A stretch of DNA of 64,000 nt from Cavia porcellus (taxonomy: Eukaryota > Chordata > Mammalia > Rodentia > Caviidae). The stretch covers positions 63,984,001-64,048,000 of the forward strand of contig NW_026947489.1 in NCBI RefSeq assembly GCF_034190915.1. Reading direction: 5' to 3'. Position 1 is the stretch's first letter, and every line of letters begins with the position of its first letter. The translations under genes were made by a program, and so were the position numbers. Shown piece by piece: positions 49,033 through 60,454 of this stretch. The notes beneath the pieces are model-generated. The model ran no database searches. It saw nothing but the letters and a program-made list of their open reading frames with translations, and was not told where the DNA came from.

Positions 49033-49289
49033 ATCTGATTTCTTTAAAGATAGACATTTCGATTATTCATTTATGATTTTTCTGATAGAAGCATATAATC
49101 TATCACTGCTTTAACTGTGTATCTTAAATCTTATGTTATATTAATTTTCATTCAATTGAAATAATCTCTACTTTTCTTTATGATTTCTTTGATCTTTGGG
49201 TTATTTAGAAATCTACTGTGTAATTTCTAAATACCTGGAAAATTTCTAGATATCTTTCAGTTTTTTAATTTTGATTTTATTTATTTATC

Positions 49290-49440
49290 TTTTGGTCTTT
49301 TTGAGACAGGGTCTAACTATGCAGTTCAGGCTGGCCTCGGGGCTCACTTCATAACACAGGCTGGTTTTGAACTTGCAACCATCCTCCTGCCTCAGCTTCC
49401 CAAATGCTGGGATTACAGGCATGCGTCACCACACCTGGCT
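49290..49440 (-). repeat. B1 SINE
   Basis: Reversed, near-complete: GGTCTTTTTGAGACAGGGTC, AATGCTGGGATTACAGGCAT and CACCACACCTGGCTC. Confidence 0.92.
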
Positions 49441-49492
49441 CTAGATATCTTTCCTCTATTAGTTTCTTTCTTTCTTCCTTTCTTTTACTTAA

Positions 49493-49700
49493 ACTCCTGT
49501 ACTCCTGTTGGCACTGGGGATTGAACCAAAAACTTTCACACTGAGCCACAGCCTCGACCACTTATTTTTCTTTTTTTCACATTGAGACAGGATCTGGCTA
49601 AGGCATTAAGTCGTCTGGGCTGGCCTCAAACTTGTGGTCCTCCTCCTGGCTAACCCTGACAAGAGCTGGGATTACAAACCGGCATCATCACACACAGCCT
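49493..49700 (-). repeat. Reversed B1-ID dimeric SINE
   Basis: ID-like half 49,493-49,560 (GGCACTGGGGATTGAACC, CACTGAGCCACAGCCTCGAC), then B1-like half 49,568-49,700 (TTGAGACAGGATCTGGCTAA). Confidence 0.65.
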
Positions 49701-49831
49701 CTATTATCAGTTTCTAATTTAATTCTGATATGTTTAGAGAATATGCCTTTTATCATTTTAATTCTTTAAAATGTGTTTGATAGCTATCTTGGCAAATGTT
49801 TCGGGTGTACTTGAAAAAAATGTATATTCTT

Positions 49832-49946
49832 TCAGTTTTGATGGTGCACACCTGTAATCCCAGCACTCAGGAGGCTGAGGCAGGAGGAATGCTTCGAGTT
49901 CAAGACCAGCCTGAGCTTAAAAAAGCACCAAAAGAAGAAGGGGGGT
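49832..49946 (+). repeat. B1 SINE
   Basis: GATGGTGCACACCTGTAATC, CACTCAGGAGGCTGAGGCAG, then an A-rich end; inserted in L1 text. Confidence 0.85.
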
Positions 49947-50583
49947 GATGTGTATTCTACTGTGGTGAGAAAGAGTGCTTTACAGATATCTAATAAGTCG
50001 GGTTGGCCAGCAGTGTTACTTAGATCTTCGCAGTCTTTGCTGATTTTCTGTTTGCTTGTTCTACTAATCTCTAGGAGAGACAAGTTGAAGTCTCCAAATG
50101 TAATTATAAACTGGCCTATGTGCCTTTAGAATTTTAATATTATTATTTTTGCTTCATGTATTTTGAAGATGTTTTGCTAAGTCCACACATATACAGGAAT
50201 GTTATGTTATCCTGCTGATTTGCTCCTTTAATATTATGTACTCTCTGTCTTTATCCCTAGTAATATATAGCATCGCTGTTTCTTTTGATTAGTTTTTAAA
50301 AATATTTTCTTCTAGCCTTTTAACATCTCTATGAACTACTTATTTTATTTTTGTTGACTCTTTTCATTTAAATCCAATTTGACAATTTCTGCTTTTAATT
50401 GATATGTATCATATTTAGTGTAATTGTTGATACATTGAACTTAATTTACTATTTTATAATTTGTCTTGTTTTCCCTTTTTTCTTTCTCCATTTTGTCATT
50501 TCAGCCTGCTTTTGAATTATTTGAAATTTTTAGTATTCTGCTTCATTTGGTCTGTTGACTTTTGGGCTACCTCTCTTTACATG

Positions 50584-50910
50584 TTTTTTTTTTTTTTTAA
50601 ATTGAGTGGGGGCTCCTGGAAATTGAACCCAGGCATTGCATGTGCTAAGCACCTGCTATCCCACTAAGAACATCTTCAACCCTCTTAGCATTTTAAGTGT
50701 GTCATTCAATAATGTTAAATATATCCACATTGTTACAAAGTGAATCTCAGAACTTTCATTTTGCAAAATCAAAACGCTAAAGCCAGGCATGGTGGTGGTA
50801 TATGCCTGTAATCCCAGCATTGCAGAGGCTGAGGCAGAAGTACAGCCTCGAGTTCAAGGCCAGCCTGAGCTACACAGTGAGATACTGTGTCAAACAAAAC
50901 AAAACCTGTA
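50584..50910. repeat. ID-like and B1 SINEs
   Basis: Reversed ID-like at 50,584-50,685 (GGAAATTGAACCCAGGCATT) and forward B1 at 50,781-50,910 (GCCAGGCATGGTGGTGGTAT). Confidence 0.78.
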
Positions 50911-51317
50911 ATTGTTAAATGATGCCTCATTCCCCCACCACCCCAACCTCTGGTAAATGCTATTTTACTTCTAGTTCTATGAATTTGACTACTTCAGATA
51001 CCTCAGTTAAGTTGAATCCTACATATTTTTCTTTATGACTTGCTGGTTTCATTTAGCATAATTTGTGTAGGTCAACCATACTTTACCATAGGACTTTGCT
51101 TTGTTTTAAAGGCTGAACAATATTCCCTTGTATGTATATGCAACATTTTTTTTATCACTGATCTATCAATAGATGCTAGGACTTTTTTTACTTTTTGTGA
51201 ATAATACTGCTTTGGACTCAGGTATACAAATACCTCTCTGAGACTGAATTCTTTTGGATATATACCCAGAATTGCTGAATTTTATAGTAATTCTGAATTT
51301 AATTTTTGAGAACTCTT

Positions 51318-51318
51318 T

Positions 51319-51374
<56 letters not shown>

Positions 51375-51376
51375 TC
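51318..51376. repeat. (TTTC)n microsatellite at a B1 tail
   Basis: About fourteen TTTC repeats. These are the expanded A-rich tail (GAAA on the minus strand) of the B1 that follows. Confidence 0.95.
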
Positions 51377-51520
51377 GGTTTTTTGAGACAAGGTCTCACT
51401 ATACAGTGTGGGCTGGCGTTGAGCTCACTTGGTAGCCCAGGCTGATCTCAAACTCAAAATGCTCCTCTTGCCTGAGCCTCCCACCCTGGGATCACAGGCA
51501 TGAGCCACCATGCCCAGTCT
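51377..51520 (-). repeat. B1 SINE with target duplication
   Basis: Reversed B1 (TTTTTGAGACAAGGTCTCAC to CATGCCCAGTCT). Flanked by GAGAACTCTTTTC before the repeat tail and GAGAGCTCTTTTC after the B1; it interrupts an L1. Confidence 0.92.
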
Positions 51521-52520
51521 GAGAGCTCTTTTCTGTAGTGGGTGTACCATTTACATTCCCATGAACAGTGTACAAAGGTTCTAACTTCTCTGCATCTTTG
51601 CCAATACCTATTATTTTCTGAATGTTCATTGGTAGTCATCCTGATGGGTGTGAGGTAAAATCTCATTGGTTTCCAGTTTCCTAAGGATCCTTAGGAAATT
51701 GCTCTCTGTCAGTTTTCTACCTGTTAACCACTGTTCCTGTAAACTTTTTTCAAATCCATTTTATTTCAATAAGAAAAAAAGAAAAGAAAAAAATAAAACA
51801 AAATTTGAAAATGTGTCGATCAGGGGCAACAATGGCACAAACATTGCGCATTGTCATCCCCAAATCATTTACCCAGAACACAAGACATCTACATTCAATT
51901 GTCCGAACAGCACCGGCACAAGTCTTTCTCTTCAGTAAACTCAGGAAAATCAGTAATCTAACTATCTTGACTATTTTTTTATATACGTATGTTCATATAC
52001 ATATGTGTTTCTTTAAGCTTCTCACACTAGTAAGACAAACGATATTTGCATGTGTGTCTTATTTATTTCACTTAAGAATATGCTTCACGTTGCATCCATT
52101 TACTCATAAAAGTCTCCCGTTTATCTTTCCTTATGGCTGAGTATACTCCATTGTATAAAAAAAAAATCACACAAAATCATGCCTTTTTTATCTGTTCCTT
52201 AGTTGATGGGCATTTAGGTTGTTTCCAGGACCTGGCTATTACAAATGTGTTCCTATAAACATGGGTGCACATATGTTGCTGTGTTATGATGTTTTTTATC
52301 CTTCTAGAAAGAAACACAGAAGGGGAATAGCTGGGTCAAATGGCACCTCTAGTCCTAGTTTTTTGAGGAATCTTCACTCAGATTTCTACAGTGGTAATAC
52401 CAGTCTACACTCTCACCAACAATGGGGAAGGGTTCCTTTACTCCACAGCCCAGGCAGCATTTATTATTGATGATTTTTTTATAACAGCCATTCTTTCTAG
52501 CCTCTGTAAAATGAAGTGGC

Positions 52521-53222
52521 CTAGTCAATAAAACATCTGATTAAGATGCACAACCGCATGTAGTCAGATGTTTCCCAAAGGCCTAGGTGGCATCCTGCAG
52601 CCCACTGAAATGACCCCAGGAATCTCTTCCTCTTACTTCTACGTTTCAGGTATTTTTTAATACTGTCTGCCCCAGATAGGAACACATCTTTGGTACCTGT
52701 TTCCCTTCCCGCATAGAATGCTTCTTCCTCCTCTTGCCCAGTTATGTTGTCTTGGCCTCGACTTGCTTCCTTTGAACACGAGTATTTGTGCCTTCCTCTT
52801 TCATCCATATTTGGGGCAGCTGATGATTTGACTCTTAGTTCCCTAAATATTTGAGGAGTAATTTGGAATGTTAGTCTTTTCTTTTGGGGGTAATTAAGTG
52901 GACTTTTTATTACAAACAGTCTTTATTGCTTTGGCATCTTTCTATTCCCAGTTTTACTCCAAGGCCCTCAGCTGGATTTTTTGGGTTTCTAGTGAGTGGA
53001 CAGATCTCTTGCACTCTTCTGTATTTGAATTTTTGGGTGAGTATTATAAAACAGTCCTACAAATTATATGTCCTGTATTAAATCTATTCCCTTCCAAACT
53101 CTATGACACCTCTCCTCTCAAATGAAAGTATTTTCTGGAAAGTGTTCCAGAGTAATTAGTTATTGTGGAGTTGTTTTTATAACTTTACAGTATGTTTCCC
53201 TTTGCTTTTCATTTTGTATTGT
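52521..53222. other. Intergenic sequence without recognised features
   Basis: No gene, RNA or clear repeat. Short ORFs on both strands have no recognisable product. Confidence 0.5.
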
Positions 53223-53223
53223 T

Positions 53224-53445
53224 TTTTGGTGCCAGGAATCAAACTCACAACCTCACACTTGCCAGGGAGGGGCTGAGCTATCTTTCCAGCCCCGCCTCCA
53301 CTTTTTGAGAGTCATGGTCTCAATATATAGTTCAAGGTGGCCTTAAATTCGTTATGTAGCCCAGGTTGGCCTCTAACTCACTTCAATCCTCCTGCCTCAA
53401 ACTTTTGAGTGCTGGGATTGCCAACATGCACCATCATGCCTTGCT
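53224..53445 (-). repeat. ID and B1 SINEs
   Basis: Reversed ID 53,224-53,294 (GGTGCCAGGAATCAAACTCA), partly deleted, then reversed B1 53,300-53,445 (ending CACCATCATGCCTTGC). Confidence 0.78.
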
Positions 53446-53689
53446 TCTTTTTGCCTTTTTTAGTTAAAAATCCATACAAATTACCAAAGAAAGTATATTT
53501 CATATATAAAAATTTGTTTCTGTCATGTGGCTCAGTGAATAACCTGGAAAATAACATGAGTTTATTAATCTATGTTCAATATGCCTTTTTAAATATATAG
53601 TATATCATTGGATTGTGTCTTGTTCCACAAGACAAGTCATCGTTCCTAATAAATTTTAAATTGTAAATGAATAATGTCTTTCAATATGA

Positions 53690-54365
53690 GTAGTACAGAT
53701 GCAGAGTCACATGATCACAACTGAGCCAATGGGTCGTCTTGGAGCAGGATTATGGATGATCATCTCCCAACAGCCAGAGCTTACAGTGGACATCTCACCT
53801 GCAGAGGTGGAGGGAAGCGGGGTGAGGAGGAGAAAAGGGCAGAGGAATCCCTCACTTCAAGTGAGCTTGGGAGATGTGTAAAATATAGGAAACAGTGCAA
53901 AATTTTGTAGAAGAGCACCACCTGAATAAGGCTGTAGCAGTGTGAGTAGGAAATCTGTTCAATGACAGTGCAATGTCACATTTCCATGGACTCCTCAAAG
54001 GCAAAATTAAGTGTCACTGGATGGGTTCCTTGTTAAAATTCTACTAGAAAAAAAAGGGTTCCATTGAACCAATAGATAGCCATGATTCTGCGGTGATAGA
54101 GAAACTCTCCTACATAATAACCCTCCTCTTGTCCCCTCACACCAGTGACAAAAGTGTTCAAAGGTAAGTGCAGGTTAATTTATTTATGTTTTCTTTATTA
54201 TATTGTATTACAGTATTATAATAATTTTTATATGAATATTTTTGAGTTGTGGAACAAATCTTCTGGATTTCCATTATTTCTTATGGGGAAATTTGCTTTG
54301 ATATACAAGTACTTTGGATTACAAGCATTTTTCCAGAATGAATTAAAACCAAGGTTTTACTGTAT
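53690..54365 (-). mobile_element. Tigger/pogo-type DNA transposon relic, longer copy
   Basis: The right end reads GAGTTGTGGAACAAATCTTC, TGATATACAAGTACTTTGGA and ACCAAGGTTTTACTGTA, the well-known end of Tigger elements. The left part (CTCCTCAAAGGCAAAATTAA) fits decayed transposase DNA. There is no usable ORF. Confidence 0.65.
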
Positions 54366-54566
54366 TTACATTTCATCTTGAACTAATATGCTATTGATTG
54401 AATAACTGTTTGGAATCTTAAAATTAGTCATTGCATCTGGAATGTTTTATCATATATCAAGAATTCAAATACAGAAATTAGTCATTTCTTTCTTGTAGAA
54501 GAACTATACACTGTAATATGCTTTAGATGGTCCTGTGTCTAAAGGCAGCACTCAGTATTTTATTTT

Positions 54567-54648
54567 AATTTTTTTGGTACTGGGGATCGAACTCACAACC
54601 ACACGCTTGCAAGGCAGGCGCTTATGCTGTTGAGCTAAAACCCCAGCC
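54567..54648 (-). repeat. ID SINE
   Basis: TTGGTACTGGGGATCGAACT, GCTTGCAAGGCAGGCGCTTA: reversed and fairly young. Confidence 0.88.
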
Positions 54649-54764
54649 CTACTCTCGATATTTTATACTTGACAGTCCTAAAAAAAGAAGTAGGATCTTT
54701 GGCTGTTTAGTGTCCTATGTGGAGTGCTCCTTTTGTGTGTGTGGGCTTTTTATTACTGTTGTTT

Positions 54765-54890
54765 GTTTGGTGAGGGGAGGCTGAGCCAGGATCTCCACCA
54801 TATGGATCAGGCTAGCTTCAAATTCACAATCTTCCTGCCTCAGCCTCCCACGTGGTGGGATTACAAGTACATGCCATCATGTTCAGTTTC
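54765..54890 (-). repeat. B1-like SINE, diverged
   Basis: GAGCCAGGATCTCCACCATA, CTCAGCCTCCCACGTGGTGG and CATCATGTTCAGT. Confidence 0.6.
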
Positions 54891-55120
54891 CTTGGTGCCC
54901 CAGATATTCACACAGAGTAATTACTAAAACCATAGACTATGATGCCAAACTCTTTTCTGTGGGAGCAGCTGAGCTGAAGGTTAATCACATGAGCAAGGAG
55001 CCCAGAGAACATGGAGTGCCTGAGGTAAGCCAGACCAACAAGCTGTTAGGCAGGTCCTTTCTCCCAGCAGGAGAGGGCTCCACCTGGCCTCAGCTTCTGC
55101 ATTCTGACCTTTGTCTTCAT

Positions 55121-55122
<2 letters not shown>

Positions 55123-55164
<42 letters not shown>

Positions 55165-55262
55165 GTCTTTTTCATTTTTATCGGTACCGGTACCGGGGAT
55201 CGAACTCACGACCACCTGCTTGCAAGGCAGGTGCTTATGCCGCTGAGCTAAACCTCCAGCCC
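55123..55262 (-). repeat. Young ID SINE with 40-nt T-run and target duplication
   Basis: Reversed ID preceded by about 40 Ts. TTGTCTTCATTC flanks both sides. Near its 3' end the plus strand reads CGGTACCGGTACCGGGG, a 6-bp internal duplication. Confidence 0.93.
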
Positions 55263-55774
55263 CTTGTCTTCATTCTTCATCCTCCACCTTCCTCCCCCTG
55301 GGAATTTCAAGAGCAGCACAGGAAGTGGCATTTTGGCTGCTGAACAGGGACCTGGGGTATGAGGAAACTGGCCATATCAGATGAGAGGACGCTTCCAGTT
55401 GTGCTCACAGAAGGGAGACAGGTGCACTGATATCATCACTGTTGATCCCATCATCAGGTGTAACACCTGGGGCAAACAGGTTCTTAAGAACAACGGATGT
55501 ATATAGAAATGCTTGATGCATCATTGATTCCCAAATTTACTCCTTCCTCGTGGATCTTGATCAGGAGTGTCTCGATGATCGTGGGCCTCTTGAGATGACC
55601 ACAGAGGATTTGCCTTAGAGCACTATTTTAAAATTAAGCCCCGAGCACAAAAAGGACAGTGAAACGAGCCCCCTTCTCCAGGCTTGAACCCTCTAGCTTT
55701 GCCAGATAATGAAGGAGCTGTGGGGGGCAAAGTAGACCTGTCCCCACTAGAGGGTGTATTGCTGCAGCTACTTC
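55263..55774. other. Intergenic sequence without recognised features
   Basis: Unique mixed-composition sequence. No ORF of note and no repeat recognised. Confidence 0.5.
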
Positions 55775-55776
55775 TG

Positions 55777-55781
<5 letters not shown>

Positions 55782-55809
<28 letters not shown>

Positions 55810-55996
55810 TCTTTTTCATTTTTATCGGTACCGGAGATCGAACTCAGGACCGCCTGCTTGCAAGGCAGGTGCTTATGCCGCTGAGCTAAATCCCCAGCCC
55901 CTGTCTTTTTCCTTTTTATCGGTACGGGGGATCGAACTAACGTCTGCCTGCTTGCAAGGCAGGCACTTATGCCGCTGAGCTAAATCCCCAGCCCCC
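55782..55996 (-). repeat. ID-ID tandem dimer flanked by one target duplication
   Basis: Two head-to-tail reversed ID units (to 55,900, and 55,901-55,996). Both end TGCCGCTGAGCTAAATCCCC, but only the outer one has the T-run (A tail). CTACTTCTGCTTTT lies before and after the whole pair (about 55,769 and 55,997), so it inserted as one unit. Confidence 0.92.
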
Positions 55997-56224
55997 TACT
56001 TCTGCTTTTTCAATTCAGAAAACTCTTGATTCATCTTGGACACATTATTCATTCCATCATGGTTTCCATATCTTAATGGGGTTGTGGTGAATTTTCATTC
56101 AGGGTCAAACCCAGGAGCCTTTCCCATGCTAGACAAGACTATCACTGACCCACATTCTCAGTCCAAGAACTGGTATATATTTTATAATCATGAGGAAGAC
56201 ACACAGAGCCACATTCATACGCAT

Positions 56225-56225
56225 T

Positions 56226-56256
<31 letters not shown>
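56225..56256. repeat. (TG)n microsatellite
   Basis: About fifteen GT repeats followed by GCGCAC. Confidence 0.95.
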
Positions 56257-56259
<3 letters not shown>

Positions 56260-56432
56260 ACCTATGTGAAACATTCAGAACAGTCTAAGGATATAGCAAG
56301 CATGATGCATGTTAGTTATTTATCTTTGTAAATTAAATTTAATACCATTCCTCCAATGCTTACAGTTCCAGATTTTTCTCATAAAAGAATAAAATTCATT
56401 TAAAGGGTTTTTATAATTCCATACATTTCTGT

Positions 56433-56508
56433 TTCTTTTGGGGGGGGGTACCAGGAATCAGACTCAGGACCTGACCTTGCTAGATAGGTGCTTATGCCAC
56501 TGAGCCCT
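56433..56508 (-). repeat. ID SINE, truncated
   Basis: GGTACCAGGAATCAGACTCA, GGTGCTTATGCCACTGAGCC; the start of the element is missing. Confidence 0.75.
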
Positions 56509-56509
56509 T

Positions 56510-57060
56510 TTGTTTCTTTTTGCAAATAGGTTTCTTGACTAAAAAGAGAGCTGTTTGCTCAAAAAACCCAAATTTCCAGTTTGTTCAGATATAGGAATAG
56601 GGCCAATTTGGGGAAAACCTTTAAATATACTGACTGCTCCGAACACAGTATTTTTCATAAAATGGCTGTAGAAGGCAGCACTACTATGAAAAATGAATTT
56701 ATGAACATAGCCACTGCTTTTTTTTTAACCACAATTTGATTTAAATTTAATATCCTCCCACAATGGAAAATGATTTACAATAAAGAGATTAACTGGAAGG
56801 AATAGGAACATGGAAACAAGATGTCATTTCTTTTTACTATCCAACAGATTTACCATATGTTTTAAAATGATGTTTGGCCATCTACAGTAAATGAAATTAA
56901 AATGCTTTTTAAAAATAACGTAACACTTTAAACTATTTTTATTGGCACACCCTCCCTCCCCGGTGAACACATCCATCTTAGTGAACAAAGGTTTATTTAA
57001 GCTCCACTTACATCTATGTTGTTTTTAGCTCATTTCCTTTTTTAAAAAAGCAATTGATGA
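56510..57060. other. Intergenic AT-rich sequence
   Basis: No gene or recognised repeat. Confidence 0.5.
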
Positions 57061-57074
57061 GTTTATTTCCCAGT

Positions 57075-57310
57075 TTAGTTGTTACAATAAAATAGAAAGG
57101 CAAACGCGCTGCGGCCGTGAGAGTGGCCTTCTCGGAAGCGGTGAAATCCAGGACGTAAAGCGCAAGGCTGAGCTCTCCAGCGGTGGCTGAGCTCGCGGGG
57201 TTTATCCCTCTCGCCACCAGCACGAATCTGGGGGGCACCGCTGTGCACCAGAAGACAGACCCCAAGTGGTTTCAAAGCACGGCTGGCTTTGCTATTCACA
57301 GAAAATTCGC
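57075..57310 (-). pseudogene. GC-rich islet, possibly a processed pseudogene or retro-copy, source unknown
   Basis: A 230-bp CpG-rich block in AT-rich DNA. On the minus strand it ends in GGGAAATAAACTCATCAA, an AATAAA-like 3' end, followed by an A/T-rich run. Short minus-strand ORFs cross it, but I recognise no protein. It could also be part of an old LTR. Confidence 0.25.
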
Positions 57311-57510
57311 TCTGTAAAATACATCTCTGAGTGAATATGAGGGTGTTCTCAGGACTGTGTGATCATCGTTGTAAATTTAGAACCTTTCTCTGCTTCAAAA
57401 AGCAGCTCTGTGCTCACTGGCTGTCACTCGGCACTGACCCGTTCCCCCGGGCACTGGCAGCCACTAGAACTCTTTTTCACGGATTTACCAAGCTGCTAAA
57501 CATTTCAGAT

Positions 57511-57598
57511 ACTTTTTTTTGTCTTGGTACTGGGAATGGAACGCAGGACCTCACGCTTGCCAGTCAGGCCCTGTGCCCCTGAGCTAGATCCCTGGCCC
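57511..57598 (-). repeat. ID SINE
   Basis: TGTCTTGGTACTGGGAATGG, CTGAGCTAGATCCCTGGCCC; reversed. Confidence 0.82.
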
Positions 57599-57848
57599 CT
57601 AATGTTTCATACAAGCAGAATATGTAGTCTTTAGGACCGGCTTCTTTCACCAAATATTCTCATGGTTTATTCATATTGAGGCATGTGTCAGTACTTTACT
57701 TTTATTGTCAAATAATGTTCTCTTGTATGGATGTGCCACATTTTGTTTATTCGTCCGTCAGATGATAGACTAGGTTGTTTCTTGCTTGATGATTATTAGG
57801 AACAAGGTTGTCATTATCATGCATGTATAAGTTTCTAAGTGGACGTGT

Positions 57849-57965
57849 GTTTTTTTTTTTTTTTTTTTTTTTGTCTTTTTCCTTTTTATCGGTACCGGGG
57901 ATCAAACTCACGACTGCCTGCTTGCAAGGCAAGCGCTTATGCCGCTGAGCTAAATCCCCAGCCCC
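57849..57965 (-). repeat. Young ID SINE with target duplication
   Basis: T-run, CCTTTTTATCGGTACCGGGG, GCCGCTGAGCTAAATCCCCA. GTGGACGTGT at 57,839-57,848 and 57,966-57,975; inserted in the L1. Confidence 0.95.
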
Positions 57966-58439
57966 GTGGACGTGTTTTCATTTTTATTGGGTACATACCT
58001 AGGATTGTAATTGCTGGGTCACATGATAATCTTTTGAAAAACTACTATTTTCCAAGCGGCTACACCGTTTTGCATTTCCTTCATACCACATATGCAGGTT
58101 CCAGTTTTTCCATATTTTTACCAATATCTGTTATTATTTGCTTATTTTATTGTCATGGTACTAGATATGAAGTGGCAACTTGTGGTTTTGATTTGTATTT
58201 CCCTGTTGACTAATGATGTTGAATATCATCACATTCTTATCTATTTGTGTGTCTTCTATGGTGATGTGTCTTTTTAGACGTTTCTTTAAAAAACTGAAGG
58301 TTTTGTCTTATTATTGAGTCATAAAGGTTCTTTATATATTCTGTATCCTGGATACAAGTCCCACGTCAGATATAAGATTTATAGATATACTCTTCCAGTT
58401 TTCTTTTTCACTTTCCTGTTGTTGTTTATTATTATTATT

Positions 58440-58640
58440 TTCTGTCTGACTCAGGGTCTCCCTGTGCTGCCCAGGCTGGCTTCAGACTTGTGGCTCAAAT
58501 GATCTTTCTGGCTCAGCCTTCCAAATACCTGGGTCTCTCTGGCACACTTCTCTGTCTTTCATTCATTCACTGTACAGGGGGTTGAGTGCAGGGGCTCACA
58601 CGGGCATGACAGGTGTGCTGTCATCCCTGAGCCCAAACAC
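58440..58640 (-). repeat. Old 7SL-like and ID-like remnants
   Basis: 58,440-58,545 (CAGGGTCTCCCTGTGCTGCC) and 58,565-58,635 (GGGGTTGAGTGCAGGGGCTC), both diverged. Confidence 0.5.
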
Positions 58641-59114
58641 AGGTTGCTTGTTCTTTGCTGTCCTATCTAAGAAACCGTCTCTAACTCAAGTCAAGAAAAT
58701 TTAATTCTGTGCTTTTTTCCTAAGAGTTTAACAGTTTTAACTCTTTAAGTTTGTGATCAATTTTAATTTAAATTTTGTATATTGTATCTAGATTTTTTTT
58801 TTTTTGCATTCCAGTTGTTACAGGACAATTTGTTGAAAAACTTTCTCTTTTCCATGGAATTTTTTGGCAACTTTGTCAAAAATCATTTGACCATAAATGT
58901 AACAGTTTATTCTGGGGCTCTTATTCTATTCCATTGATCTATGTATATGTTCCTTTTCCAATAATCTCATGATTTATTTGACTATTATAACTTTGTAGTA
59001 TATTTTGGAAATAGGACTGTCATCTTCCAATTGATTTCTTCTCTTTCAAGATTATTTTGGCTATTTTGATTCTCTTCCATTTCTCTCTTTCATACTTTTT
59101 CCTTTTAATTTCTT

Positions 59115-59262
59115 TCCTTCTTTTCTTTTCTTTTTCTTTTTCTTTTTCTTTTTTTTTGTTTTGTTTTTGTTTTTGTTTTGTTGTTATTGTACTAGAGATC
59201 AAACTCATGACCTTGTGTTTTCCAGGCAGGTGCTTGCTCTTCTGAGCTAAATCCCCAGCCCC
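59115..59262 (-). repeat. ID SINE with pyrimidine-rich tail
   Basis: A run of TTTTCT-type units (59,115-59,175), then GTACTAGAGATCAAACTCAT and CTGAGCTAAATCCCCAGCCC. Confidence 0.87.
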
Positions 59263-59291
59263 ATGCTTTTTGTCATTGTAACTGAGCATTT

Positions 59292-59956
59292 TATTTATTT
59301 ATTTTTATTTTAAAGAGAATAAAACCTAAAAAAAAAAAAATAACGGAATAAAGCCAATCAAAACAAAACAGAAAGCGGTACAGAACTTCAAAACAGGATA
59401 ACAGGAAATCAACAGTGGCTACCACAATATGTCTTATCTTCACAATAGTTGTCCATACCATCAGACATAGTAAAATCAAATAAAACAAAGCAGAATAAAA
59501 CCAATCAAAACAGAACATTAAATAAAACAATAAATTGGAACAAAACAATATTGGATTTCAAAAATGAGACAGAAGGAAATTCCCCCATATCTGCTATACT
59601 GCGTACTGTTATCATCCTAATAGATGCTCAGACTACCGGGCTGAGGCCTGCAAAGTCAAACAAACAACACAAGCATTTAGTTGTTGCTGTACCTCAGTTG
59701 CTATCAACACGGCCTGTCCTCTGAACCAGCTGGTTGCTTTTTGGGGTTGTGGTGGGGCGTCTTGATTCTCCATCATGCTCTGATTGTCTCACAGGAAGGG
59801 CAAACAGGCTTCTGTCTTCCAGGGTCCCATATGGTTTATGCAGCTCATGGGAAGGGTGAACTGGCTTCTTGTACTCCTCTAAGACCCAGCACGGCTTCCG
59901 CTGACACACAGGAAGGGTGAACTGGCTTTTCTCTTCCTGGGCCCTGTGTGGTTTGC
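59292..59956 (-). mobile_element. Unrecognised 665-bp retro-insert with internal tandem repeats
   Basis: Bounded by AACTGAGCATTT (about 59,280-59,291) and AACTGAACATTT (about 59,957-59,968), which looks like a target duplication. The left end is (ATTT)n, which would be an A-rich tail on the minus strand. Inside, 59,340-59,530 has two related units beginning with AATAAAGCCAATCAAAAC and AATAAAACCAATCAAAAC. 59,785-59,955 has three related units of about 55-62 bp sharing GGAAGGGTGAACTGGCTT. Confidence 0.55.
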
Positions 59957-60025
59957 CTAACTGAACATTTGATATGATTCCATTCTTCTCTCTTAAAATT
60001 CTTGTTTTTTTATTTAATTGTTTTT

Positions 60026-60319
60026 TGGCTTGGTGGGGTATTACATGTCTATAATCCTAGCACTTGAGAGGCTGAGACAGGAGGGTTGCCATGAGTTTGA
60101 GGCCAGCCTGGGCTGCATGAGTTTGACAGCCTCAACTATTAGTGATGCCCTGCCTCAAAAAAACTAAACTTTTTTTTTTTTTTTTTTTTTTAGTGTTCTC
60201 CCTAGATCCTCTTTTTTTTTGTTTTGTTTTTTAAATACAGGGTCTCCCTATTAATTCAGGCTAGCATTGAACTCACAGCAGTCTTTCTGCCTCAGCCTCC
60301 AAAGTGCTGGGATTACAGT
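60026..60319. repeat. Opposed B1 SINEs
   Basis: Forward B1 60,026-60,168 (TCCTAGCACTTGAGAGGCTG) and reversed B1 60,210-60,319 (CCAAAGTGCTGGGATTACAG). Confidence 0.82.
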
Positions 60320-60454
60320 AGGCTCCCTTGCATTTTTGTGTAAATTTTAGGATTGAATTGATAATTTCTTCAAGAAAAGACACTGAGATTTTGATAGGAT
60401 TGCCTCATATCTACAAATCAACTTGGAGATTATCTGCATGTTAAGAATATTAAC

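Larger units (their letters stand above)
45230..50580 (-). mobile_element. Antisense LINE-1 ORF2 relic, interrupted
   Basis: L1M-like ORF2 reversed text is seen at 45,230-45,620, 49,050-49,270, 49,700-49,830 and 49,950-50,580 (for example ATGATTTCTTTGATCTTTGG and GAGACAAGTTGAAGTCTCCA). The segments keep the same order and strand. SINEs and the ERV at 46,072 were inserted between them. No coding capacity remains. Confidence 0.6.
50940..52520 (-). mobile_element. Antisense LINE-1 relics
   Basis: L1M-like text at 50,940-51,307, 51,533-51,730 (CCATTTACATTCCCATGAAC) and, as a second copy of overlapping sequence, 52,080-52,520 (TTGATGGGCATTTAGGTTG, AATAGCTGGGTCAAATGGCA). A different AT-rich stretch separates the two. 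Confidence 0.6.
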
